From NCBI GenBank assembly GCA_037039925.1, contig JAXRKP010000971.1, positions 85,001 through 149,000 of the forward strand: DNA of 64,000 nucleotides. The letters run 5' to 3'. Positions within the stretch are counted from its first letter, which is position 1. Each line of letters begins with the position of its first letter. The position numbers and the translations under genes were made by a program. Source of the DNA: Doris montereyensis (Eukaryota > Mollusca > Gastropoda > Nudibranchia > Dorididae). The notes beneath the pieces are model-generated. The model did not search any database. It was given only the letters and a program-made list of their open reading frames with translations, and had not been told where the DNA came from. Shown here piece by piece: positions 48,201 through 61,100 of the stretch.

Positions 48201-51200
48201 CAGTCTAGAAAGTAGATAAAGGACCAGTGTAGAAACAGTGTAGAAGTAGATAACCAAGAAACAGTGTAGAAATAGTGTAGAAAGTAGATAGCAAAAAACA
48301 GTGTAGAAACAGTGTAGAAAGTAGATGGCAAGAAATAGTGTAGAAACAGTGTAGAAAGTAGATAGCAAGAAACAGTGTAGAAAATAAATAGCAAGGAAAA
48401 GTGTAGAAAGTAGATAGCAGAAACATTGTAAGAAAGTAGATAGCAAGAAACAGGACAGTGTAGAAACAGTGTAGAAAGTAGTAGTGTAGAAACAGTGTAG
48501 AAACAGTGTAGAAAGTAGATAGCCAGAAACAGTGTAGAAACAGTGTAGAAGGTAGATAGCAAGAAACAGTGTCAAGAAACAGTGTAGAAAGTAGATAGCA
48601 AAGAAACAGTGTAGAAACAGGTAGAAAGTAGATAGCAAGAAACAGTGTAGAAACAGTGTAGAAAGTAGATAAGGAAGCAGTTTAGAAGTAGATAGCAGGA
48701 CAGTGTAGAAACAGTGTAGAACGTAGATAGCAAGAAACAGTGTAGAAAGTAGATAGCAAGAAACAGTGTAGAAGTAGATAGCAAGGCCAGTGTATAAAAG
48801 TAGATAGCAAGGAACAGTGTAGAAAGTAGATAGCAAGAAACATTTGTAGAAAGTAGATAACAAAGACCAGTATAGAAAGTAGATATTAAGGACAGTGTAG
48901 AAAAGTAGATAGTGGAAAAGGACCAGTGTAGAAACAGTGTAGAAACTTAGATAGCAAGGACCAGTGCCGAAACAGTGTAGATAGCAAGGACCAATAGAAA
49001 GTAGATAGCAAGGACCAGTGAAGAAACCGTGTGAAAGTAGATAGCAAGGACCAGTGTAGAAAGTAGATAGCAAAGACCAGTGTAGAAACAGAGCAGAAAG
49101 TAGATGTAAAGGACTAGTGTAGCAAATGTAGATAGCAAAGATCAGTGTAGAAACGAGTGTGTAGAAAGTAGAAAGCAAGGACCAGTGTAGAAAGTAGATA
49201 GCAGGACCAGTGTAGAAAGTAGATAGCAAAGACCATTGGAGAAATAGTGTAGAAGTAGATAGCAAAGACCGGTGTAGAAACAGCGTAGAAAGTAGATAGC
49301 AAGGACCAGTGTAGAAACAGTGTAGAAAGTAGATAGCAAGGACCAGTGTAGAAACAGTGCTTAGAAGTAGATAACACAAGTGAGCAGTGTAAGTAGAACA
49401 GTGTAGAGAAAGTAGATAGTAAGGACCAGTGTAGTAGATATAAGGTGTAGAAAGTAGATAGCAAGAAACAGTGAGAAACAATGGAAAGTAGATAGCAAAG
49501 ACCAGTGTAGAAACAGTGTAGTAGATATGCAAAGACCAGTGTAGAAACAGTGTAGAAGTAGATAGCAAGGAACAGTGTAAACAGTGTAGAAAAGTAGATA
49601 GCAAGTACCTGTTTAGAAAGTAGATAACAAGGCCAGTGTAGAAAGTAGATTAGCAAGGACAGTGCCAGAAAGTAGCAAGAACCAGCGTAAGACCAGTGTA
49701 GAAAGTAGATAGCAAGGACCAGAGCAGAGAAGTAGATAGCAAAGACAAGTGTAGAAGTAGATAGTAAAGAACGAGTGTAAGAAAGTACATAGCAAGGACC
49801 AGTGTAGAAACAGTGTACAAAGTAGATAGCAAGAACCAGTGTAGAAACAGTGTAGAAAGTAGATAGCAGGACCAGTGTAGAAGTAAGTAGCAAAGGTCGG
49901 TGTAGAAACAGTGTAGAAAGTAGATGGCAAGGACCAGTGTAGAAAATAGATAACAAGGACCAGTGTAGAAAGTAGATAACAAAGACCAGTGTAGAAATCG
50001 TGTAGAAAGTAGATAGCAAAGACCAGTGTAGAAACAGTGTAGAAAGTAGATAGCAAGGACCAGTGTAGAGAGCAGTGTAGGAAGTAGATAGCGAGGACCA
50101 GTGTAGAAACAGTATAGAAAGTAGATAGCAAGAAACAGTGTAGAAGCAGTGTAGAAAGTAGATAGCAAAGACCAAGTGTAGAAACAGTGTAGAAAGTAGA
50201 TAGCAAAGACCAGTGTAGAAGAGTGTAGAAGTAGATAGCAAGAAACAGTGGAGAAAGTTAATAACAAGGACCAGTGTAGAAACAGTGTAAGAAAGTAGAT
50301 AGCAAGGACCAGTGTAAAAACAGTGTAAAAGTAGATACCAAGAAACAGTTTAAAAAGTAATAAGCAAGGGCCAGTGTAGAAACAGTGTAGAAAGTAGATA
50401 GCAGGAACAGTGTAGAAAACAGTTTAGAATCAGTAGATAACAAGGACAGCAAGAAACAGTGTAGACAGTAGACAGCAGAAACAGTGTAGAAACAGTGTAG
50501 AAGTAGATAGCAAGCAATTAAGTGTAGAGAGAGTGTAGAAAGTAAATAGCAGGACCAGTGTAGAAAGTAGATAGCAAAGACCAGTTAGAAAATCGATAGC
50601 AAGGACCATTAATAGAAAGTGTTGCAAAGACCAGTGCAGAGAAGTAGATAGCAAGGACCAGTGTAGAAAAGTACATAGCAAGGACCAGTGTAGAAACAGT
50701 GTAGAAAGTAGATGCAAGTCAAGTGTAGAAACAGTGTAGAAGTAGATAGCAAGGACCAGTGTAGAAAGTAGATAGCAAAGACCAGTGTAGAAACAGTGTA
50801 AAAGTAGATAGCAAAGACCAGTGTAGAAACAGTGTAGAAAGTAGATAGCAAGGACAAAGTGTAGAAAATAGATAGCAAGGACCAGTGTAGAAGGCGTGAA
50901 AGATAGCAAGAACCAGTTGAAGTATATAGCAAGGATCAGTGTAGAAACAGTGTAGAAAGTAGATAGCAAGGACCAGTGTAGAAAGTGAAGATAGCAAAGA
51001 CAAGTGTAGAGAAGTAGATAGCAAGGACCAGTATAGAAAGTAGATAGCAGGACCAGTGTAGAAAGTAGATAGCAAAGACCAGTGTAGAAAGCAGATAACA
51101 AGGACCAGTGTAGAAAGTAGATAGCAAAGACCAGTGTAGAAAGTAGATAGCAAGGACCAGTGTAGAAGTAGATAGCTAGGAACAGTGTAGAAAGTAGATA

Positions 51201-52100
51201 GCAAGGAAAAGTGTAGAAAGTAGATGGCAAGAAACAGTGTAGAAAGTAGATAGGAAGAAACAGTGTAGAAAGTAGATAGCAGGGACCAGTGTAGAAAGTA
51301 GATAGCAAGGACCAGTGTAGAAAGTAGATAGCAAAGGACCAGAGTAGAAAAGTAGATGGCAAGGACCAGTCTAGAACAGTGATAGCAAGAACCAGTGTAG
51401 AAACAGTGCAGAAAGTAGATAGCAAGAAACAATTTATAAAATAGATAGTAAGAATCAGTGTAGAAACAAGAAAGTAGATAGCAAAAACAGTTTAGAAACT
51501 AGATAGCAAGGACCAGTGTAGAAGTAGATAGCAAGGAACAGTGTAGAAAATAGATAGTAAGAAACAGTGTAGAAACAGCAAGAAAAGTAGTAAGAAACAG
51601 TTAGAAAGTAAAGCAAGATGCAAGAAACAGTGTAGAAAGTAGATAGCAAGAAACAGTGTAGAAAAGTGATAGAAAGTAAATAGCAATGACCAGTGTAGAA
51701 ACAGTGTAGAAAGTAGATAGCAAGGACAATGTAGAAACAGTGTAGAAAGTAGAAGCAAGGACAGTGTAGAAAGTAGATAGTAAGAAACAGTGTAGAAAGA
51801 AAGCAAGATAGTAAGAAACAGTGGAGAAAGTAGATAGCAAGGACCAGTGTACAAAGTAGATGTAAGTAAAGTGTAGCAAGAACCAGTGTAGAAACAGTGG
51901 AGAAAGTAGATAGCAAGAAACAGTTTAGAAAGTAGATAGCAAGGGCCAGTGTATAAACATATAGTGAAACAGTGTAAGAAAGTAGATAGCAAGAAACAGT
52001 GTAGAAAAGTAGATAGCAAGTGTATAAACAGTAGAAAGTAAAAAAGTAGATAGTCTAGAAGTAGTAGCAAGGACCAGTCCTAGAAAGTAGGCCAGTGTAG
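48200..52100. repeat. Long-range block, copy B, with many small indels
   Basis: Same marker order as copy A at an offset of about 3.94-3.97 kb: AAAATAAATAGCAAGGAAAA at 48381, AAAGGTCGGTG at 49892, CTAGGAACAG at 51176. A 345-bp stretch starting at 49892 differs from its partner at 45921 by only about seven or eight small changes. Elsewhere copy B has many single-base drops in A and G runs (GCAGGACC for GCAAGGACC, GTAGAAGTAG for GTAGAAAGTAG), which is why its minus reading frames are more broken. Confidence 0.88.
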
Positions 52101-55100
52101 AAACAGTGTAGAAAGTAGATAGGACCAAGAAACAGTTTAGAAAGTAGATAGCAAGGACCAGTGAAAGTAGATAGCAAGGAACAGTGTAGAAAGTAGATAG
52201 CAAGGAGAGTTGAAAGTAGATAACAAGAACAGTGTAGAAAGTAGATAGCAAGGACCAGCGTAGAAACAGTGTGGAAAATAGATAGAAACAGTAGAAACAG
52301 TGTAGAAAGTAGATAGCAAGGACCAGTGTAGAAAGTAGATAGCAAGAACAATGTAGAAAGTAGATAGTAAGAAACAGTGTAGAGTAGATAAAGTGTAAAA
52401 ACAGTGTTGAAAGTAGATAACAAGAAACAGTGTAGAAACAGTGTAGAAAGTAGATAGTAAGAAACAGTAGAAAGTAGATAAGGGCCAAGAAACAGTGTAG
52501 AAAAGTAGATAGCAAGAAACAGTGTAGAAAGTAGATAGCAAGTAGAAACAGTGTAAAAAGTAGATAGCAAGAACCAGTGTAGAAAGTAGATAGGAAGAAA
52601 CAGTGTAGAAAGTAGATATAAGAAACAGTGTAGAAAGTAGATAGCAAGGACCAGTGTAGAAACAGTGTAGAAAGTAGATAGCAAGAATTAGATGTAGCAA
52701 AGTAGATAGCAAGAAACAGTGTAGAAACAGATAGGAAGAAACAGTGTAGAAAATAGATAACAAGAAACAGTGTAGAAACAGTGTAGAAAAGTAGATAGCA
52801 AGGACAGTGTGTAGAAAAAGTGTAAGAAAGTAGATAGCAAGTAACAGTGTAGAAACAGTGTAGAAAGTAGATAGCAAGAAACAGTGTAGAAAGTAGTAGG
52901 AAGAACAGTGTAGAAAGTAGATGCAAGAAACAGTGTAGAAAGTAGATAGCAAGAAACAGTGTAGAAACAGTGTAGAAAGTAGATAGCAAGAAACAGTGTA
53001 GAAACAGTGTAGAAAGTAGATAGCAAGAAACAGTAGAAACAGTGTAGAAAGTAGATAGCAAGAAACAGTGTAGAAAGTAGATAGCAAGAAACAGTGTAGA
53101 AAGTAGATAGCAAGGACCAGTGTAGAAACAGTGTAGAAAGTAGATAGCAAGAAACAGTGTAGAAAAATTAGATAGCAAGTAGTGTAGAAAGTAGATAGCA
53201 AGGACCAGTGTAGAAACAGTGTAGAAAGTAGATAGCAAGAAACGGTGTAGAAAGTAGATAGCAAGAAACAGTGTAGAAAGTAGATAGCAAGACAGTGTAG
53301 AAAGTAGATAGCAAGAAACAGTGTAGAAACAGTGTAGAAAAGTTTAGATAGTAGATAGCAAGAAACAGTGTAGAAAGTAGATAGCAAGAAACAGTGTAGA
53401 AACAGTGTAGAAAGTAGATAGCAAGAAACAGTGTAGAAACAGTGTAGAAAGTAGATAGCAAGAAACAGTTTAGAAAGTAGATAGCAAGGACCAGTGTAGA
53501 AACAGTGTAGAAAGTAGAGGAGCAAGAAACAGTGTAGAAAGTAGATAGCAAGGACCAGTGTAGAAACAGTGTAGAAAGTAGATAGCAAGAAACAGTGTAG
53601 AAAGTAGATAGCAAGGAACAGTGTAGAAAGTAGATAACAAAAACAGGACCAGTAGAAAGTATAGCCAGAAGCAAGGACCAGTGCAAGAAACAGTGTAGAA
53701 AGTAGATAGCAAGGACCAGAAGATAGAAACAGTGTAGAAAGTAGATAAGCAAGAAACAGTGTAGTAAAAGTAGATAAGAAACAGTGTAGAAAGTAGATAG
53801 ACAAGGAAACAGTGTAGAAAGTAGATAGCAAGAAACAGTGTAGAAAGTAGATAGTAAGAAACAGTGTAGAAAGTAGATAGTAAGAAACAGTGTAGAAAGT
53901 AGATAGTAAGAAACAGTGTAGAAAGTAGATAGCAAGAAACAGTAGTAGCAAGAAACAGTGTAGAAACAGTGTAGAAAGTAGATAGTAAGAAACAGTGTAG
54001 AAAGTAGATAGAAGAAGCAGTGGAGAAAGTAGATAGTAAGAAACAGTTTAGAAAGTAGATAGCAAGGACCAGTGTAGAAAGTAGATAGCAAGAAACAGTG
54101 TAGAAAGTAGATAGTAAGAAACAGTGTAGAAAGTAGATAGCAAGAACCAGTGTAGAAACAGTGTAGAAAGTAGATAGCAAGAAACAGTGTAGAAAGTAGA
54201 TAGTAAGAAACAGTGTAGAAAGTAGATAGCAAAGAAACAGTGTAGAAAGAAAGTGGATAGTAAGAAACAGTGTAGAAAGTAGATAGCAAAAAACAGTAGA
54301 TAGCAAGTAGATAGTGTAGAAACAGTGTAGAAAGAAAAAGTAGATAGCAAGAAACAGTGTAGAAACAGTAGATAGCAAGTAAAACAGTATAGAAAGTAGA
54401 TAGCAAGAAACAGTGTAGAAAGTAGATAGCAAGAAACAGTGTAGAAAGTAGATAGCAAGAAACAGTGTATAAATAGTGTAGAGTGAAGAAAGTAGATAGC
54501 AAGAAACAGTGTAGAAAGTAGATAGCAAGGACCAGTGAGACCAGTGTAGAAAGTAGATAGCAAGGACCAGTGTAGAAACAGTGTAGAAAGTAGATAGCAA
54601 GGAACAGTGTTGAAACAGTAAGAAACAGTGTACAAAGTAGATAGCAAGAAACAGTGTAGAAAGTAGATAGCAAGAAACAGTGTAGAAAGTAGATAGCAGA
54701 AACAGTGTAGAAAGTAGATAGCAAGGACCAGTGTAGAAACAGTGTAGAAAGTAGATAGTAAGGACCAGTGTAGAAAAGTGTAGAAAGTAGATAGCAAGAA
54801 ACAGTGTAGAAAGTAGATAGTAAGAAACAGTGTAGAAAGTAGATAGCAAGAAACAGTTTAGAAAGTAGATAGCAAAGTAAAAAAGATAGGCAAAGTGTAG
54901 AAAGTAGATAGCAAGAAACAGTTTAGTAAGAAGAAAGTAGACAGCAAGAATTAATGAGAAAGTGTAGAAACAGTGTAAGAAAGTAGATAGCAAGAAAATA
55001 GAATAGAAACAGTGTAGAAAGTAGATAGCAAGAAAGCAGTGTAGAAAAGTGTAGATAGCAAGAAACAGTGTAGAAAGTAGATAGCAAGAAACAGTGTAGA

Positions 55101-58100
55101 AAGTAGATAGCAAGAAACAGTGTAGAAAGTAGATACCAAGAAACAGTGTAGAAAGTAGATTGTAAGAAACAGTGTAGAAAGTAGATAGCAAGAAACAGTG
55201 TAGAAAATAGATAGCAAGAAACAGTGTAGAAACAGTTAGAAAGTAGATAACAAGAACAGTAGATAGCAAGAAACAGTGAGAAAGTAGATAGCAAGAAACA
55301 GTGTAGAAAGTAGATAGCAAGAAACAGTGTAGAAAGTAGATAGTAAGAAACAGTGTAGAAACAGTAGAAAAGATAGCAAAAACAGTGTAGAAACAGTAGA
55401 AAGTAGATAGCAAGAAACAGTGTAGAAACAGTGTAGAAACAGTAAGAAACAGTGTAGAAAGTAGATAGACCAGTGTAGAAAACAGTATAGAAAGTAGATA
55501 GTAAGAAAAGTGTAGACAGCAAGGCAAGAAACAGTGGAGAAAGAAAGTAGATAGCAAGAAACAGTTTAGAAAGTAGATAGCAAGGACCAGTGTAGAAAGT
55601 AGATAGTAAGAAACAGTGTAGAAAGTAGATAGCAAAAGAAACAGTGTAGAAAGTAGATAGCAAGAAACAGTTTAGAAAGTAGATAGCAAGAAAAGTGTAG
55701 AAGTAGATAGCAAGAAACAGTGTAGAAAGTAGATAGCAAGAAACAGTGTAGAAAGTAGATAGCAAGGACCAGTGTAGAAACAGTAAGAAACAGTAGATAG
55801 AAAGTAGCCAGTGTATAAACAGTGTAGAAAGTAGATAGCAAGATACAGTGTAGAAAGTAGATAGTAAGGAAAAGTGTAGAAAGTAGATAGCAAGAAACAG
55901 TGTAGAAAGTAGATAGCAAGAAACAGTGTAGAAAGTAGATAGCAAGAAACAGTGTAGAAAGTAGATAGCAAGAAACAGTGTAGAAAGTAGATAGCAAGGA
56001 CCAGTGTAGAAATTAGATAGTAAGAAACAGTGGAGAAAGTAGATAGCAAGAAACAGTTTAGAAAGTAGATAGCAACGGCCAGTGTATAAACAGTGTAGAA
56101 AGTAGATAGCAAGAAACAGTGTAGAAAGTAGATAGTAAGAAACAGTGTAGAAAGAAAGTGTAGAAAGTAGATAGCAAGGACCAGTGTAAGAAACAGTGTA
56201 GAAAGTAGATAGCAAGGACCAGCGTAGAAACAGTAAGTAGTAGAAAGTAGATAGCAAGGACCAGTGTAGAAAGTAGATAGCAAGGACCAGTGTAGAAAGT
56301 AGATAGCAAAGAAACAGTGTAGAAAGTAGATAGCAAGGACCAGTGTAGAAACAGTATTAAGAAAGTAGATAGCAAGGACCAGTGTAGAAACAGTGTAGAA
56401 AGTAGATAGCAAGAAACAGTGTAGAAACAGTGTAGAAAGAAACAGATAGAAAGAACAGTGTAGAAACAGTGGAGAAAGTAGATAGCAAGAAACAGTTTAG
56501 AAAGTAGATAGCAGGGCCAGTGTATAAACAGTGTAGAAAGTAGATAGTAAGAAACAGTGTAAGAAAGTAGATAGCAAGGACCAGTGTAGAAACAGTGTAG
56601 AAAGTAGATAGCAGGGCCAGTGTATAAACAGTGTAGAAAATAGATAGCAAGAAACAGTGTAGAAAGTAGATAGTAAGAATCAGTGTAGAAAGTAGATAGC
56701 AAGGAACAGTGTAGAAAGTAGATAGCAAGAAACAGTGTAGAAAGTAGATAGCAAGAAACAGTGTAGAAAGTAGATAGCAAGGACCAGTGTAGAAAGTAGA
56801 TAGCAAGAAACAGTGTAGAAAGTAGATAGTAAGAAACAGTGTAGAAAGTAGATAGCAAGAAACAGTGTAGAAAGTAGATAGCAAGAAACAGTGTATAAAA
56901 TAGAAGTAGAAACAGAAACAGTGTAGAAAGTAGATAGCAAGAAACAGTGTAGAAAATAGATAGCAAGAAACAGTGTAGAAACAGTGTAGAAACAGTGTAG
57001 AAAGTAGATAGCAAGAAACAGTGTAGAAACAGTGTAGAAAGTAGATAGCAAGAACCAGTGTAGAAACAGTGTAGAAAGTAGATAGCAAGGACCAGTGTAG
57101 AAACAGTGTAGAAAGTAGATAGCAAGGACCAGTGTAGAAACAGTGTAGAAAGTAGATGTAAGAAACAGTTTAGAAAGTAGACAGCAAGGACCAGTGTAGA
57201 AACAGTGGAGAAAGTAGATAGCAAGAAACAGTTTAGAAAGTAGATAGCAAGGACCAGTGTAGAAGTGCAGAAAGTAGATGGCAAGAAACAGTTGAGAAAG
57301 TAGATAGCAAGGACCAGTGTAGAAACAGTGGAGAAAGTAGATAGCAAGGGCCAGTGTATAAACAGTGTAGAAAGTAGATAGAAAGATACAGTGTAGAAAG
57401 TAAGTAGACCGGTGTAGAAAGGATAGTAAGAAACAGTGTAGAAAGTAGATAGTAAGAAACAGTGTAGAAAGTAGATAGCAAGAAACAGTGTAGAAAGTAG
57501 ATAGCAAGAAACAGTGTAGAAAGTAGATAGCAAGACACAGTGTAGAAAGTAGATAGCAAGGACCAGTGTAGAAATTAGATAGCAAGAAACAGTGTAGAAA
57601 GTAGATAGCAAGAAACAGTGTAGAAAGTAGATAGCAAGAAACAGTGTAGAAAGTAGAAGCAAAAAACAGTGTAGAAAGTAGAAACAGTGTAGAAAGTAGA
57701 TAGTAAGAAACAGTGTAGAAAACTAGATAGTAAGAAACAGTGTAGAAAGTAGATAGCAAAAAAACAGTGTAGAAAGTAGATAGCAAGAAACAGTGTAGAA
57801 AGTAGATAGGAAGAAACAGTGTAGAAAGTAGATAGCAAGAAACACTGTAGAAAGTAGATAGTAAGAAACAGTGTAGAAAGTAAGAAACAGTGTAGAAAAG
57901 TAGATAGCAAGAAACAGTGTAGAAACAGTGTAGAAAGTATATAGCAAGAAACGGTGTAGAAACAGTGCAGAAAGTAGATAGTAAGAAACAGTGTAGAAAG
58001 TAGATAACAAGAAACAGTGTAGAAAGTAGATAGCAAGAAACAGTGTAGAAAGTAGATAGCAAAAAACAGTGTAGAAAGTAGATAGTTAGAAATAGTGTAG

Positions 58101-61100
58101 AAAGTAGATAGCAAGAAACTGTGTAGAAAGTAGATAGCAAAAAACAGTGTAGAAAGTAGATAGTAAGAAACAGTGTAGAAAGTAGATAGCAAGAAACAGT
58201 ATAGAAAGTAGATAGCAAGAAACAGTGTAGAAAGTAGATAGGAAGAAATAGTGTAGAAAGTAGATAGCAAGAAACAGTGTAAAAAGTAGATAGCAAGGAC
58301 CAGTGTAGAAACAGTGTAGAAAGTAGATAGCAAGAAACAGTGTAGAAAAGTAGATAGCAAGGAAACAGTGTAGAAAGTAGATAACAAGGACCAGTGTAGA
58401 AACAGTGTAGAAGTGTAGATAGCAAAAACAGTGTAGAAAAAGTGTAAAGTAGATAGCAAGAAACAGTGTAGAAACAGTGTAGAAAGTAGATAGCAAGAAA
58501 CAGTGTAGAAAGTAGATAGCAAGAAACAGTGTAGAAAGTAGATAGAAACAAGAAACAGTGTAGAAAGTAGATAGCAAGAAACAGTGTAGAAACAGTGTAG
58601 AAAGTAGATAGCAAGAAACAGTGTAGAAACAGTGTAGAAAGTAGATAGCAAGAAACAGTGTAGAAACAGTGTAGAAAGTAGATAACAAGAAACAGTGTAG
58701 AAACAGTGTAGAAAGTAGATAGCAAGAAACAGTTTAGAAAGTAGATAGCAAGGACCAGTGTAGAAACAGTGTAGAAAGTAGATAGCAAGAAACAGTGTAG
58801 AAATTAGATAGCAAGGACCAGTGTAGAAAGTAGATAGCAAGGACCAGTGTAGAAACAGTGTAGAAAGTAGATAGCAATAAACGGTGTAGAAAGTAGATAG
58901 CAAGGACCAGTGTAGAAAGTAGATAGCAAGAAACGGTGTAGAAAGTAGATAGCAAGGACCAGTGTAGAAAGTAGATAGCCAGAAACAGTTTAGAAAGTAG
59001 ATAGCAATAAACAGTGTAGAAAGTAGATAGCAAGGACCAGTGTAGAAAAGTAGTAGCAAGTAGATAGCAAGAAACAGTGTAGAAAGTAGATAGCAAGCAA
59101 CAGTTTAGAAAGTAGATAGCAAGGACCAGTGTAAGAAACAGTGTAGAAAGTAGATAGCAAGAAACAGTGTAGAAAGTAGATAACAAGAAACAGTGTAGAA
59201 AGTAGATAGACCAAGAAACAGTGTAGAAAGTAGATAGCAAGAAACAGTGTAGAAAGTAGATAGCAAGAAACAGTGTAGAAAGTAGATAGCAAGAAACAGT
59301 GTAGAAAGTAGATAGCAAGAAACAGTGTAGAAAGTAGATAGCAAGAACCAGTGTAGAAAGTAGATAGCAAGAAACAGTGTAGAAAGTAGATAGCAAGAAG
59401 CAGTGTAGAAAGTAGATAGGCAAGAAACAGTGTGAAAAGAAAGTAGATAGTAAGAAACAGTGTAGAAAGTAGATAGTAAGAACCAGTGTAGAAAGTAGAT
59501 AGTAAGAAACAGTGTAGAAAGCAGACAGCAAGAAACAGTGTAGAAAGTAGATAACAAGAAACAGTGTAGAAAGTAGATAGGAAGAAACAGTATAGAAAGT
59601 AGATAGTAAGAAACAGTGTAGAAAGTAGATAACAAGAAACAGTGTAGAAAGTAGATAACAAGAAACAGTGTAGAAAGTAGATAGAGAAACAGTGTAGAAA
59701 GTAGATAGTAAGAAACAGTGTAGAAAGTAGATAACAAGAAACAGTGTAGAAAGTAGATAACAAGAAACAGTGTAGAAAGTAGATAGCAAGAAACAGTGTA
59801 GAAAGTAGATAGCAAAAAACAGTGTAGAAAGTAGATAGTTAGAAACAGTGTAGAAAGTAGATAGCAAGAAACAGTGTAGAAAGTAGATAGCAAGAAACAG
59901 TGTAGAAAGTAGATAACAAGAAACAGTGTAGAAAGTAGATAACAAGAAACAGTGTAGAAAGTAGATAGCAAGAAACAGTGTAGAAAGTAGATAGGAAGAA
60001 ACAGTGTAGAAAGTAGATAGCAAGAAACAGTGTAGAAAGTAGATAGGACCAAGAAACAGTGTAGAAAGTAGATAGCAAGAACCAGTGTAGAAAGTAGATA
60101 GCAAGGAACAGTGTAGAAACAGTGTAGAAAGTAGATAGCAAGAAACAGTGTAGAAAGTAGATAGGACCAGTGTAGAAGCAGTGTAGAAAGTAGATAACAA
60201 GGACCAGTGTAGAAACAGTGTAGAAAGTAGATAGCAAGGACCAGTGTAGAAACAGTGTAGAATAGTAGATAGATAGCAAGAACCAGTTTAGAAAGTAGAT
60301 AGCAAGGACCAGTGTAGAAAGTAGATAAAGGACCAGTGTAGAAAGTAGATAGCAAGGACCAGTGTAGAAAAGTGATAACAAGAACCAGTGTAGAAAGTAG
60401 ACCAGTAAGAAACAGTGTAGAAAGTAGATAGCAAGAAACAGTGTAGAAACAGTGCAAGAAAAGTAGATAGCAAGGAACAGTGTAGAAACAGTGGAGAAAG
60501 TAGATAGCAAGAAACAGTTTAGAAAGTAGATAGCAAGGGCCAGTGTATAAACAGTGTAGAAAGTAGATAGCAAGAAACAGTGTAGAAAGTAGATAGCAAG
60601 GACCAGTGTAGAAACAGTGTAGAAAGTAGATAGCAGTGTAGGGTAGAAGTGTAAGAAACAGTGTAGAAAATAGATAGCAAGAAACAGTGTAGAAAGTAGA
60701 AGTAAGAATCAGTGTAGAAAGTAGATAGCAAGAAACAGTGTAGAAAGTAGATAGCAAGAAACAGTGTAGAAAGTAGATAGCAAGGAACAGTGTAGAAAGT
60801 AGATAACAAGGAACAGTGTAGAAAGTAGATAACAAGAAACAGTGTAGAAAGTAGAAAGCAAGAAACAGTGTAGAAAATAGATAGCAAGAAACAGTGTAGA
60901 AAGTAGATAGCAAGAAACAGTGTAGAAAGTAGATAGCAAGAAACAGTGTAGAAAGTAGATAGTAGAAGAAACAGTGTAGAAAGTAGATAGCAAGAAACAG
61001 TGTAGAAAGTAGATAGCAAGAAACAGTGTAGAAAGTAGATAGCAAAGAAACAGTGTAGAAACAGTGTAGAAAGTAGATAGCAAGGACCAGTGTAGAAACA

